Assembly: GCA_913773715.1 (NCBI GenBank)
Contig: CAJYHD010000430.1
Coordinates: 1 to 7,820, forward strand
Direction: 5' to 3'
DNA length: 7,820 nucleotides
Source: an uncultured Sphingobium sp.
Lineage (GTDB): Bacteria > Pseudomonadota > Alphaproteobacteria > Sphingomonadales > Sphingomonadaceae
In this document: positions 1 to 5,654 of the stretch, in pieces
Position numbering within the stretch: the stretch's first letter is position 1
Layout: each line of letters starts with the position of its first letter
The notes under the pieces: model-generated
The model's input: the letters and a program-made list of their open reading frames with translations, nothing else
Databases searched by the model: none
What the model was told of the DNA's origin: nothing
Made by a program: the position numbers and the translations under genes

Positions 1-118
1 TGTCGATGAGCAGATCGCGGGCGGCGAGCGCGGCATTCGCCCGGGCGAGCGATGCCTCCAGTGCGGCGATCCGCGCGGTGGCATCAGCAGGGGAAACAGG
101 CGCTTCCAGCACCCGCAT
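1..118 (-). CDS. tnpC: IS66 transposase TnpC, N-terminal 39 residues (runs off window)
   Basis: An ATG at 118-116 opens a frame reading MRVLEAPVSPADATARIAAL and continuing with repeated Ala/Leu/Arg heptads to the window edge. A short helical, leucine-zipper-like N-terminus is typical of the IS66 DDE transposase TnpC, in which it precedes a zinc-binding region and the catalytic core. The start lies 55 bp after the tnpB stop, the normal place for tnpC. The catalytic domain is not in view, so whether the transposase is functional cannot be judged. It is too short for automatic gene calling here and is recognised mainly by context. Confidence 0.8.
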   Translation of the reverse strand, partial: MRVLEAPVSPADATARIAALEASLARANAALAARDLLID

Positions 119-173
119 TTCATAACAGATCACGCATCGACGGGCGAGAAAAAGCGTCGCAAAACCGCCGTTT

Positions 174-521
174 TCACCCCGCCAGCGTCGGCGTGAACGT
201 CCGCTCTGGGCGACGCCAGTCGATGCCCTCCAGCAGCATCGACAATTGTGCCGGCGTCAGCGTCACCGTGCCCGTCGCGGTCACCGGCCAGACGAACCGA
301 CCCCGGTCGAGCCGCTTGGAGAACAGGCACAGGCCTTGCCCATCGAACCACAGCAGCTTGACCAGATGACCCCGCTTGCCCCGGAACGCGAACAACGCGC
401 CCGAGTGCGGGTTCTGGGCCAGCACCTGCTGCACCAGTACCGCCAGGCCATCGAACCCTTTGCGCATGTCGGTGACGCCACACGCCAGGAACACCCGCGT
501 CGGCAACGGCGTGGGGCTCAA
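174..521 (-). CDS. tnpB: IS66 accessory protein TnpB (Orf2)
   Basis: This 115-residue protein carries the IS66 Orf2 signature, including GVTDMRKGFDGLAVLVQQVL near residues 13-32, the stretch FRGKRGHLVKLLWFDGQGLC, and FSKRL followed by RFVWP. TnpB is required with TnpA and TnpC for transposition of several IS66 elements, but its biochemical role is unclear. I chose the TTG at 521-519 because it gives the usual family length and overlaps the tnpA stop (518-520) in a TTGA arrangement, indicating translational coupling. The frame stays open upstream, so an earlier non-ATG start is formally possible. No frameshift is seen. Confidence 0.9.
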   Translation of the reverse strand: MSPTPLPTRVFLACGVTDMRKGFDGLAVLVQQVLAQNPHSGALFAFRGKRGHLVKLLWFDGQGLCLFSKRLDRGRFVWPVTATGTVTLTPAQLSMLLEGIDWRRPERTFTPTLAG

Positions 522-955
522 CGCAGCACCGACAACACTCGCGCCAGCGCGCCGGCGTCCACCGACCCGTCCACGCTCACTCGGACGCCACCCGGAAATT
601 CGATGCAGATGAGGCCAGACGTGGATGTCGCCGGCTGCGGCGCAGGTGCGGCGACATCGGCCACGCGCACCTCGGCGAATGCCGGCAGCGCAGGCGCGAC
701 CCCGCCCAGCTTGCCCAGCCGCGCCTGCTTGCGCCACGTATAGATCAGGCTGCTCGACACCTCGCGCCGGGCGATGACATCACGGACCCGCACGCCCGGC
801 CGGAACGCCTCGGCCAGGATCTCCAGCTTCTCCGCGTCCGACCAGCTCCGTCGGCCCGATACCCGGCCGACCACCTCCACACGACCAGTCGTACGAGCGC
901 TCGTACGACCAGTCTCAGAACCGAAAACTTCCCGCACCGCCCGCGCCCTCGTCAA
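518..955 (-). CDS. tnpA: IS66 accessory protein TnpA (Orf1, helix-turn-helix)
   Basis: The 145-residue product has a transposase helix-turn-helix of the IS3/IS66 Orf1 type: RRSWSDAEKLEILAEAF, then VRDVIARREVSSSLIYTWRK (about residues 35-76). A variable Ala/Pro linker and a C-terminal region ending in VLSVLR follow. The assigned start is the TTG at 955; GTG starts a little downstream are possible, because the N-terminal 30 residues lack a clear family match and contain a near-repeat (GRTSARTTGR) encoded by a large palindrome at 888-909. The gene overlaps tnpB by 4 bp. It lies 59 bp inside the element tip, leaving little room for a promoter, so transcription may partly come from the interrupted DUF417 gene. 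Confidence 0.88.
   Translation of the reverse strand: MTRARAVREVFGSETGRTSARTTGRVEVVGRVSGRRSWSDAEKLEILAEAFRPGVRVRDVIARREVSSSLIYTWRKQARLGKLGGVAPALPAFAEVRVADVAAPAPQPATSTSGLICIEFPGGVRVSVDGSVDAGALARVLSVLR
888..909. repeat. 22-bp perfect palindrome in the tnpA 5' region
   Basis: The perfect palindrome is centred between 898 and 899; its core is GTACGAGCGCTCGTAC (891-906), and the flanking GTC/GAC bases extend it to 22 bp. A 10-bp direct repeat, ACGACCAGTC, also occurs at 881-890 and 905-914. The structure encodes part of the poorly conserved TnpA N-terminus. It could be a chance consequence of a short duplication, or a control or cruciform site if tnpA really starts further downstream. Confidence 0.7.
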
Positions 956-984
956 AGACGATAAGCATCCCGGCTACGGCCAAA

Positions 985-1014
985 CGGGCAAGGCGGCCCT
1001 CAGGCCACGCTTAC
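985..1014 (-). repeat. IS66 terminal inverted repeat (visible end)
   Basis: Read on the minus strand from 1014 inward, the sequence starts GTAAGCGTGGCCTGAGGGCC, with the GTAA tip usual for IS66-family ends. The flanking DUF417 reading frame stops matching its intact paralogue exactly here. The inner limit of the repeat is approximate because the partner end is outside the window. Confidence 0.75.
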
Positions 1015-1262
1015 GTTAGGGCGAATGCGGTCGCAAGCTGTATGAAACCGATGAAGCTGCTCTCGCCCTGCACCCCGAATATGCTCAGCCAGCTTAGGAT
1101 CGGACTTCCGGCAATCAGAGGGGCGATGTTATTGGCGTCATACACTGTGAACTTCATGGCGCCAGACCAGAGCGATACTAGGACGAGCGCCCATCGCAGT
1201 AGAGCTAGGTCCCGGCTGGCGCTCTCAGCAATCAGAAACCTAGGCTTCATCAAGTACTGCAT
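1014..1262 (-). pseudogene. DUF417 (YkgB/RclC-like) membrane protein gene, cut after codon 83 by the IS66 element
   Basis: The fragment aligns without gaps to the first 83 of 161 residues of the intact paralogue at 3182-3667, with 51 of 83 identical by eye (about 61%). Both carry RDLALLRWALVLV, the family motif MKFT.Y.A..IAP.I..SP..SW, and a second helix ending in ALT. Similarity ends where the IS begins: codon 83 is AC|G, with G as the first IS base, and the next IS bases supply TAA (1011-1013). About half the protein, including the conserved TTP and KD motifs of the family, is lost, so it is probably non-functional. The start at 1262 is chosen by alignment with the paralogue; in-frame ATGs at 1265 and 1322 exist. 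An operator-bearing promoter lies about 160 bp upstream. Confidence 0.9.
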
Positions 1263-1420
1263 CATGCCCGGCTCTTGCCGCCTGGCTGCACGAATACGCC
1301 GTAGAAGCTCGGCCCGGCGCATGATCACGGACACCTCGCGGTACAGGTCTTGGCCTGCCCGACGCATTCTAGATCGCATCCGTTTGGAACGAGGAGATGC
1401 CAATCGAAAGCCCCGACTAA

Positions 1421-1435
1421 TATGCGCCACGCATA
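1421..1435. promoter_or_regulatory. Operator copy 1: TATGCG-CCA-CGCATA palindrome
   Basis: This is a perfect 6-bp inverted repeat with a 3-bp spacer, followed on the plus strand by TAC. It is one of five copies in the window, each located at a promoter. The symmetry and size suit a homodimeric winged-helix regulator such as a MarR protein. It overlaps the -10 of the promoter reading toward the truncated DUF417 gene. Confidence 0.8.
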
Positions 1436-1460
1436 TACAATGGCTCTTATTGCTTGTCGA
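1432..1460 (-). promoter_or_regulatory. Predicted promoter for the truncated DUF417 gene
   Basis: On the minus strand, TCGACA (1460-1455) and TATATG (1437-1432) are separated by 17 bp, close to the sigma-70 consensus. The -10 element overlaps the operator palindrome at 1421-1435, so a bound repressor should block RNA polymerase. The resulting leader would be about 160 nt, longer than usual. Confidence 0.5.
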
Positions 1461-1601
1461 TCCGCTATCGTCGGCAGCTTTGTAGCGGCGTTCCGTCCGC
1501 CCCTACGGTAGCTGACCACGCAGACGTCGTCCTCAAGCTCGCGCGCGTCGGGTGGAACTACCCGCCACGCCCTGCATAAGCCGCGATATGGGATTGTTGT
1601 C

Positions 1602-1616
1602 TATGCGCCATGCATA
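1602..1616. promoter_or_regulatory. Operator copy 2: TATGCG-CCA-TGCATA palindrome (one mismatch)
   Basis: The site differs from perfect symmetry at one base (TGCATA for CGCATA) and is followed by TACC, as at copy 5. It lies 125 bp upstream of the YeeE/YedE-type gene on the plus strand. A weak plus-strand pair, TTGTTG (1594-1599) and TATACC (1615-1620), has a short 15-bp spacer, so the promoter is less convincing than at the other copies. Copy 1 lies 181 bp away, centre to centre. Confidence 0.7.
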
Positions 1617-1741
1617 TACCTCTGACGCATGCAGTATGCTATCCCCGGGCCCCAGCTCATGACCGGCGCTTTTTCGCTTGAGCGGGTGAGCGGCTTTCCA
1701 ACTTGGATTGAGCGCCGACCGAACGGCGGAGCTTAACAAGG

Positions 1742-2698
1742 GTGCAGTCATGGCTCGACTTCGCTCTGTGCGTGCTATCTTTCGGCTTCGGATTTGCCGC
1801 CAACCAGGGAGGGACGTGCCTGGTCGCCGCCGCTGACGAGCTGGTCAGACGACAGCCTCCTCGCCTCCTCGTCGGGCTTGTCTCAGCGTCCGCAGCTGCA
1901 GGTCTCGTTGCCGTGCCGCTCGCGTGGGCTGCAGCGATAGATGGACTATCAATCACCGCATCGAGTATCCACGCTCCGCTCTTGGCGGGTGCCGTTGCCT
2001 TCGGTTTGGGAGCTCTCGTCAACGACACCTGCCTGCTAGGATCGCTCGCTCGTCTGGGGGATGGGGAGGTACGACTTCTAGCTCTACCCTTTGGTCTCGC
2101 CGCCGGGATGCTGCTCATTGACCAAGCGCGACACGATCGTAGGGCAATGTGGCCAAGCCTGCTCGCGGCGCCGAGCGTGTGGGGTACGGTCTGCCTTTTG
2201 AGCTTTCTGATCATCCTGACGCTGGTGTCGATCATCCTGGCGGTCAGCGAGCCATCGCGACCAAGGGGGAGATGGCCGCTGGTATTATCGATGTTGGTCC
2301 TTGGAGCGACCGGCGGGGCACTTTTTGCACTGTCGCCGTCCTGGACGCTCGCTCAGTTGCTGCAGCACAGCCTTCTTCTCCGCGACATGAGCACCGGGGT
2401 TGTCGCACTCCCGGCTGTGGCTGCATCGGTCATGGGCGCATTCGCCGCCTCTGCCGGGCAAGGCAACATGGGCCTGCAGGAACCTTCTGTCCTTGATCTC
2501 CTTCGAACCCTCATCGGCGGCTTTCTTATGGGGGTTGGGATCTCTCTCATCCCCGGCGGGAATGATGGTCTTATCCTGTCAGCAGTGCCCGCGCTGTCAC
2601 CAGGTGGCTTCGCGGCCGTCCTTACTATGACCGCCACGATTCTGATTGGCTTGGTCGGACGCCGCAGACTGACGCGGGGCGGGCGCATCGATCTTTAG
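1742..2698 (+). CDS. YeeE/YedE-family (DUF395, sulfur transport) integral membrane protein
   Basis: The 318-residue protein is almost entirely hydrophobic, with roughly eight to ten membrane segments. Family motifs are clear: GFGFAANQGGTCLVAAADEL at about residues 15-34, GALVNDTCLLGSLARLG at about 90-106, and GGFLMGVGISLIPGGNDGLI at about 259-278. YeeE/YedE members import sulfur compounds such as thiosulfate, using conserved cysteines. Here Cys26 and Cys97 are at motif positions, but the C-terminal motif reads IPGGNDG where GGC-type members have Cys. The GTG start at 1742 follows GGCGGAG by about 10 bp and is the only start that keeps the first motif. It lies downstream of operator copy 2 and overlaps the convergent DUF6314 gene by 4 bp. 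The substrate is not established. Confidence 0.82.
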   Translation: MQSWLDFALCVLSFGFGFAANQGGTCLVAAADELVRRQPPRLLVGLVSASAAAGLVAVPLAWAAAIDGLSITASSIHAPLLAGAVAFGLGALVNDTCLLGSLARLGDGEVRLLALPFGLAAGMLLIDQARHDRRAMWPSLLAAPSVWGTVCLLSFLIILTLVSIILAVSEPSRPRGRWPLVLSMLVLGATGGALFALSPSWTLAQLLQHSLLLRDMSTGVVALPAVAASVMGAFAASAGQGNMGLQEPSVLDLLRTLIGGFLMGVGISLIPGGNDGLILSAVPALSPGGFAAVLTMTATILIGLVGRRRLTRGGRIDL

Positions 2699-3132
2699 CG
2701 AACGTAACTGCTGAGCAGGCGATAGGCTTTTGCCGGGCCGACCACATCGATGATGGTCTCGAATGCACCCGGCCGCCCGAGAATATAGCGAACCTCGTAT
2801 GTGTCGGCACCGCAGCGGTGGACATCGTCAGCTACGAGCTGTTGATCGTCCACGGCGTCGAAAATAAGCCGCACAAAGACATTGCCCAGGGTTGGCCCAT
2901 CCGCGAACGCGACCGTGAACCCCCTCTCGGAGGGACGATAGGTGTAGCTCCGGTGGGACGACAGCTCCTGCCCGTCTCGCAATAGAAGCGTCCCGCACTC
3001 TCGGTAATTGAAAGTGCCATCAGCTTCAGGCTCGAAGACAGCCCTGCCGCGGAACTGCGCGCCGGCACCTCTGATCTCACGATCGAGCTGCCAGGCCCCA
3101 CTTAGACTTCGGAGATGAGAGCCTTCGATCAC
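2695..3132 (-). CDS. DUF6314 family protein
   Basis: The 145-residue soluble protein has the recognisable DUF6314 pattern: GAWQLDREI near the N-terminus, then G.A.F.P...GTFNYRECG, a central RSYTYRPSERGFTVAFADG, then a His-Cys-(x)3-Tyr region (HRCGADTYEVRYI), and a C-terminal VGPAKAYRLLSSYVR. The spacing suggests a beta-rich, lipocalin-like barrel. I know of no biochemical function for the family. The GTG at 3132 is the first possible start after an in-frame TGA, with GAGG about 13 bp upstream. It lies 49 bp downstream of the intact DUF417 gene, so it is probably the third gene of the marR1 operon. Its stop overlaps that of the convergent YeeE/YedE gene. Confidence 0.75.
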   Translation of the reverse strand: MIEGSHLRSLSGAWQLDREIRGAGAQFRGRAVFEPEADGTFNYRECGTLLLRDGQELSSHRSYTYRPSERGFTVAFADGPTLGNVFVRLIFDAVDDQQLVADDVHRCGADTYEVRYILGRPGAFETIIDVVGPAKAYRLLSSYVR

Positions 3133-3181
3133 CGCGATGTGTCATCCTCAGTTCGCAAGCTCGGCCTTTCAACGCATAGAG

Positions 3182-3667
3182 TTACGCCAAGTGAGCGGTT
3201 CGCCGTTCAACCGAATTGAAGAGCAGCACAAGCGACGCGGCGAGGAGAACGGCGTCCTTGAGCAGGAACTGGCCCGGTGCAGCCGATATGGCAGGGAAAC
3301 CTCCTGCGCTTGCCTCCGCAACCCCCGGGGTAGTCACGAAGAAGGTTAGCGTGATTAGGTACGTGGACACCGACATGAGGGCGCCCAGCGCTGAGAAGAT
3401 GGGCCGAAATGCACCGACGGTCAGCGCCGCAGCCGTCGAGAGCTCGATGATCCCGACAAAGTAGCTCTGCCCCTGCGTTCCGAACATGCCGAGCCAGCTC
3501 ATGAGCGGGCTGTTTCCTATGAACGGGGCGATCCCGTCGGCCTCATACATGGTAAACTTCATGCCGCCGAACCACAGAAAAACCAGGACGAGAGCCCATC
3601 TGAGCAGCGCCAGATCTCTGCGGTTTTCTTCAGCAACGTGAAAGCGATAGCGGTTCAGAAGCGGCAT
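3182..3667 (-). CDS. DUF417 (YkgB/RclC-like) inner-membrane protein, intact
   Basis: The 161-residue protein has four likely membrane helices (about residues 18-36, 66-86, 89-111 and 133-151). DUF417 motifs are clear: MKFTMYEADGIAPFIGNSPL at 37-56, LTFFVTTPG at 107-115, and a final GQFLLKDAVLL. The family is related to DoxX; its E. coli member RclC (YkgB) belongs to the reactive-chlorine-induced rclABC operon, but the molecular function is unknown. The ATG at 3667 has GAGGAG six bases upstream. The gene starts 48 bp after marR1 and is probably co-transcribed from the operator-3 promoter. A paralogue at 1014-1262 is broken by IS66, so this copy may be the only working one here. Confidence 0.88.
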   Translation of the reverse strand: MPLLNRYRFHVAEENRRDLALLRWALVLVFLWFGGMKFTMYEADGIAPFIGNSPLMSWLGMFGTQGQSYFVGIIELSTAAALTVGAFRPIFSALGALMSVSTYLITLTFFVTTPGVAEASAGGFPAISAAPGQFLLKDAVLLAASLVLLFNSVERRTAHLA

Positions 3668-3715
3668 CTGAAGCTCCTCGATGAAGATTATGTCGGTGGT
3701 GGAGAGACGAAAGGT

Positions 3716-4228
3716 TCAATAGCGCCGCGCGCCCATTGGGCAGCCAAGACACCGTGCCTGATCGCAGAAGCGGCACGTCGACAGCGCGCTTTGGGGATCA
3801 TTCAACAGGGAAGTCAGAATGGTGTCGGCGATCCGTTCCAAGACTACGCGCTCGTCGGCAGAGATCTGGACCAGAAAGCCGGCAACCGCAGCATTTCTCA
3901 GGCTTAGGAGTTTGGTTCGTTCGGCATGTCCCCGTCGCGTCAGCGTTATACGGGCGACGCGGCGGTCAGTTTGCGACTGCGACTTTCCTACGAAGCCCTG
4001 ATCATCCAGCCGCTCGACAACGCGAACCGTCCCGGCATGCGAGAGGCGAAGGATTCGGCTGATCTGATCAATCGACATCCCCGGCTCGTGGCCGATCGCA
4101 ATCAGCGCAGCAGCGGTTTCTCCACCCGCGGTAAAGGCCTCAGCTATGGCGATGCGCACCCGATCAGACACCGCCTGAGCGAGGGCGCCAAAGACGTTGA
4201 TCAATCGATCTGAAGGCTCGTCCAGCAT
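3716..4228 (-). CDS. MarR-family winged-helix regulator with C-terminal cysteine cluster (MarR1)
   Basis: This 170-residue protein has a MarR-type winged helix: ALIAIGHEPGMSIDQISRIL (41-60), recognition helix LSHAGTVRVVERL, then a wing with the usual D.R.....LT pattern (TDRRVARITLT, 87-97). The C-terminus carries Cys152, 155, 160 and 163 as CxxC-x4-CxxCP, able to bind a metal or Fe-S cluster or to act as a thiol switch. I chose the ATG at 4228 because the N-terminus (LDEPSDR..NVFGA) then matches MarR2 (MDEPRDRNVFGA). The frame is open to 4324, but that extension would read through the promoter and operator. It heads a probable operon with DUF417 and DUF6314 genes. An operator in its own promoter implies autoregulation. 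Its ligand or oxidant is unknown. Confidence 0.88.
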   Translation of the reverse strand: MLDEPSDRLINVFGALAQAVSDRVRIAIAEAFTAGGETAAALIAIGHEPGMSIDQISRILRLSHAGTVRVVERLDDQGFVGKSQSQTDRRVARITLTRRGHAERTKLLSLRNAAVAGFLVQISADERVVLERIADTILTSLLNDPQSALSTCRFCDQARCLGCPMGARRY

Positions 4229-4244
4229 CGTCGCCACCCGGCTT

Positions 4245-4273
4245 GATATATGCGCCACGCATACACCTGTCAT
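4245..4273 (-). promoter_or_regulatory. Predicted marR1 promoter
   Basis: On the minus strand, ATGACA (4273-4268) and TATATC (4250-4245) are separated by exactly 17 bp, the strongest sigma-70-like match seen in this cluster. The operator at 4249-4263 occupies the spacer and overlaps the -10. Transcription would start about 10 bp before the marR1 ATG, giving a very short leader. Confidence 0.6.
4249..4263. promoter_or_regulatory. Operator copy 3: TATGCG-CCA-CGCATA palindrome
   Basis: This perfect palindrome is identical to copy 1 over all 15 bp and is followed by CACC. It sits between the -35 and -10 of the marR1 promoter, 20 bp upstream of the start codon, the classic position for autorepression by a MarR protein. 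Confidence 0.85.
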
Positions 4274-4349
4274 AACCCGCTGTCGAGTTCGATCGGAGCT
4301 TCGTCGCGCTACACGCGTGGTCACCTCCCTCCAGCATGGTGTTTGACGG

Positions 4350-4368
4350 GCGCCAGATTAGGTGGCGC
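4350..4368. terminator. Possible hairpin downstream of gap
   Basis: GCGCCA (4350-4355) pairs with TGGCGC (4363-4368) across a 7-base loop. An alternative stem pairs GGGCGC (4348-4353) with GCGCCC (4374-4379). It lies 50-70 bp after the gap stop codon and before the marR1 promoter, a sensible place for a terminator. No T-run follows on either strand, so it would be atypical for intrinsic termination. Confidence 0.35.
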
Positions 4369-4420
4369 AAACAGCGCCCAGGATCACGCAAATGCTCGGT
4401 TTGGAGTTCCGCGGTTGCAG

Positions 4421-5431
4421 TCAGCTGCCGAATTTCGCCATCTCGAGTGCGGTATCGGCCATGCGTGTCGCAAAGCTCCACTCGTTGTCATACCAGGCGA
4501 GAACCCGGACCAGTCTTCGATCGACAACGTCGGTCTGGGGCAGCGCGACGATCGACGACTCGGTCCGATGACTCAGATCGATCGACACCAATGGTTCGGT
4601 TGTGACCGCGAGCACACCCTGCATTGATCCATCGGCGGCAACACGAATGGCTTCGTTCACCTCCTCCACGGTGACGTCGCGCATGGCGGATACGGCTAGG
4701 TCGATGACCGAAACATTGGGTGTGGGGACACGGATAGAGGATCCGTGCAGCTTGCCCTTCAACTCCGGCAACACGCGGCCGATTGCATTCGCCGCGCCCG
4801 TCGATGTCGGAATCATCGATAGAGCGGCTGCGCGCCCTCGATAAGGATCCGTGTGCACGGCATCCAGCGTCGGTTGGTCACCGGTATAGGCGTGGACCGT
4901 CGTCATGTAGCCGCGCTCGATGCCGAACAAATCGTTCAACACTTTCGCCACGGGTGCGAGCACGTTGGTCGTGCAGGATCCGTTCGAGACGATTACATCC
5001 TCGGGCGTCAATGTCGCATGATTGACCTTGAAGACGATTGTCTTGTCGGCTCCCTCGCTGGGTGCTGAGACGAGTACACGTTTCGCACCGGCGCGGAGAT
5101 GTGCGCTGGCCTTGTCTTTCGAAGTGAAGAAGCCTGAGCACTCCATTGCAATATCGACGCCGCACTTCTGATGAGGCAAGTCCGCCGGGTCGCGCTGCAT
5201 GGTGACCGCGATTTTCCCGTAGCCAACATCGATCCAGTCGGCGCCCACGTCGATTACGCCTGGAAAGGGGCCGTGGACGGAGTCGTATTTAAGAAGGTGA
5301 GCCAAGGTGCTGACCGGTGCGAGATCGTTGATCGCCACGACTTGGATATCTTGACGGCGAAGTTCGACCACCGAGCGCAACGTCAGTCTGCCGATGCGCC
5401 CAAAACCGTTGATCGCAACCCTGACAGTCAT
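4421..5431 (-). CDS. gap: Glyceraldehyde-3-phosphate dehydrogenase (type I)
   Basis: The 336-residue cytosolic enzyme interconverts glyceraldehyde 3-phosphate and 1,3-bisphosphoglycerate. It has the Rossmann motif INGFGRIGR at 7-15, an Asp in AINDL that favours NAD, the catalytic SCTTN with Cys153, His180 in TTVHAYTGDQ, and the C-terminal WYDNEWSFATRMADTA. Length is normal. Where most relatives have a second Cys four residues after the catalytic one (SCTTNC), this protein has Val157 (SCTTNV). I prefer the ATG at 5431 because GGGAGG lies 8 bp upstream of it, whereas the ATG at 5437 is only 2 bp from that site. It diverges from rpiA across operator copy 4, suggesting a regulated isoform used in glycolytic, gluconeogenic or pentose-phosphate-linked flux. 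Whether it is the only gap gene of the genome is unknown. Confidence 0.95.
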   Translation of the reverse strand: MTVRVAINGFGRIGRLTLRSVVELRRQDIQVVAINDLAPVSTLAHLLKYDSVHGPFPGVIDVGADWIDVGYGKIAVTMQRDPADLPHQKCGVDIAMECSGFFTSKDKASAHLRAGAKRVLVSAPSEGADKTIVFKVNHATLTPEDVIVSNGSCTTNVLAPVAKVLNDLFGIERGYMTTVHAYTGDQPTLDAVHTDPYRGRAAALSMIPTSTGAANAIGRVLPELKGKLHGSSIRVPTPNVSVIDLAVSAMRDVTVEEVNEAIRVAADGSMQGVLAVTTEPLVSIDLSHRTESSIVALPQTDVVDRRLVRVLAWYDNEWSFATRMADTALEMAKFGS

Positions 5432-5502
5432 GCGCATTCCCTCCCGTTGACGAAAAATCTCCGCCGGGAACGAGTATCTCTCGCTGCCCGCTCGCAGGAA
5501 AA

Positions 5503-5531
5503 TTGCCGCTCAAGTCGACGCTATATATATG
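5503..5531 (+). promoter_or_regulatory. Predicted rpiA promoter
   Basis: TTGCCG (5503-5508) and TATATG (5526-5531) are separated by 17 bp, and the -10 overlaps operator copy 4. Transcription would begin near 5538, giving a leader of roughly 145 nt before the rpiA GTG. On the opposite strand, the AT-rich TATATA at 5522-5529 could serve as a -10 for gap, but I find no good -35 for it. Confidence 0.5.
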
Positions 5532-5542
5532 CGTGACGCATA
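5528..5542. promoter_or_regulatory. Operator copy 4: TATGCG-TGA-CGCATA palindrome (gap/rpiA)
   Basis: This perfect 6-bp inverted repeat has a different 3-bp spacer (TGA) from copies 1-3 and is followed by GACC. Conserved arms with a changed spacer are what one expects of a protein-binding site. It lies between the divergent gap and rpiA genes, so a single bound dimer could control both. Confidence 0.8.
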
Positions 5543-5623
5543 GACCTAGGCGTGGGTTCCGAACAGGTCAACACGGCGAGGCGACTAGGAGCGATTGGTC
5601 ACTCCCGGCAGATGCTCGGCATC

Positions 5624-5654
5624 GTCCCGTGGAGCATGCAGTGCGCAACGGGAC
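5624..5654 (+). other. Hairpin in the rpiA leader
   Basis: GTCCCGT (5624-5630) is perfectly complementary to ACGGGAC (5648-5654), with a 17-base loop. It would form in the rpiA leader about 30 nt before the start codon. No T-run follows and I recognise no known riboswitch; it may be incidental. Confidence 0.3.

Larger units (their letters stand above)
1..1014 (-). mobile_element. IS66-family insertion sequence, partial (one end plus tnpA, tnpB, start of tnpC)
   Basis: The three consecutive minus-strand genes have the order and products typical of IS66-family elements (TnpA, TnpB, TnpC). The element's outer tip is placed at 1014, because the minus strand there begins GTAAGCGTGGCC and IS66-family terminal repeats usually begin GTAA. 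The tip lies inside a DUF417 gene, so the boundary is also supported by where that gene's homology stops. Only one end is in the window; tnpC and the other terminal repeat lie beyond position 1. IS66 elements usually make 8-bp target duplications, which predicts 1015-1022 (GTTAGGGC) as the duplicated target. Confidence 0.93.
1263..1741. other. Divergent intergenic region (480 bp)
   Basis: This gap separates the minus-strand DUF417 fragment from the plus-strand YeeE/YedE gene and contains two operator copies (1421 and 1602) and one good minus-strand promoter. I see no convincing coding region. The DUF417 frame is open up to 1430 but reads as Arg-rich, low-plausibility protein (see rejected items). 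No RNA gene or clear terminator was recognised. Confidence 0.6.

Noticed and set aside
246..743. Plus-strand open frames across the IS66 tnpA and tnpB genes
   Set aside because: They are antisense to conserved transposition genes and have Arg/Pro/Ala-rich artefact composition.
1263..1430. Upstream extension of the DUF417 fragment frame (ATG at 1430)
   Set aside because: It would add an Arg-rich segment absent from the intact paralogue and begin inside the operator. The ungapped alignment supports starting at 1262; the ATG at 1322 remains a minor alternative.
1657..2235. 192-codon open frame antisense to the YeeE/YedE gene
   Set aside because: Ser/Arg/Ala-rich with no recognisable domain, and it overlaps a clearly conserved gene on the other strand; a composition artefact.
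4229..4324. N-terminal extension of marR1
   Set aside because: It would translate through the predicted promoter and operator; MarR2 alignment places the start at 4228.
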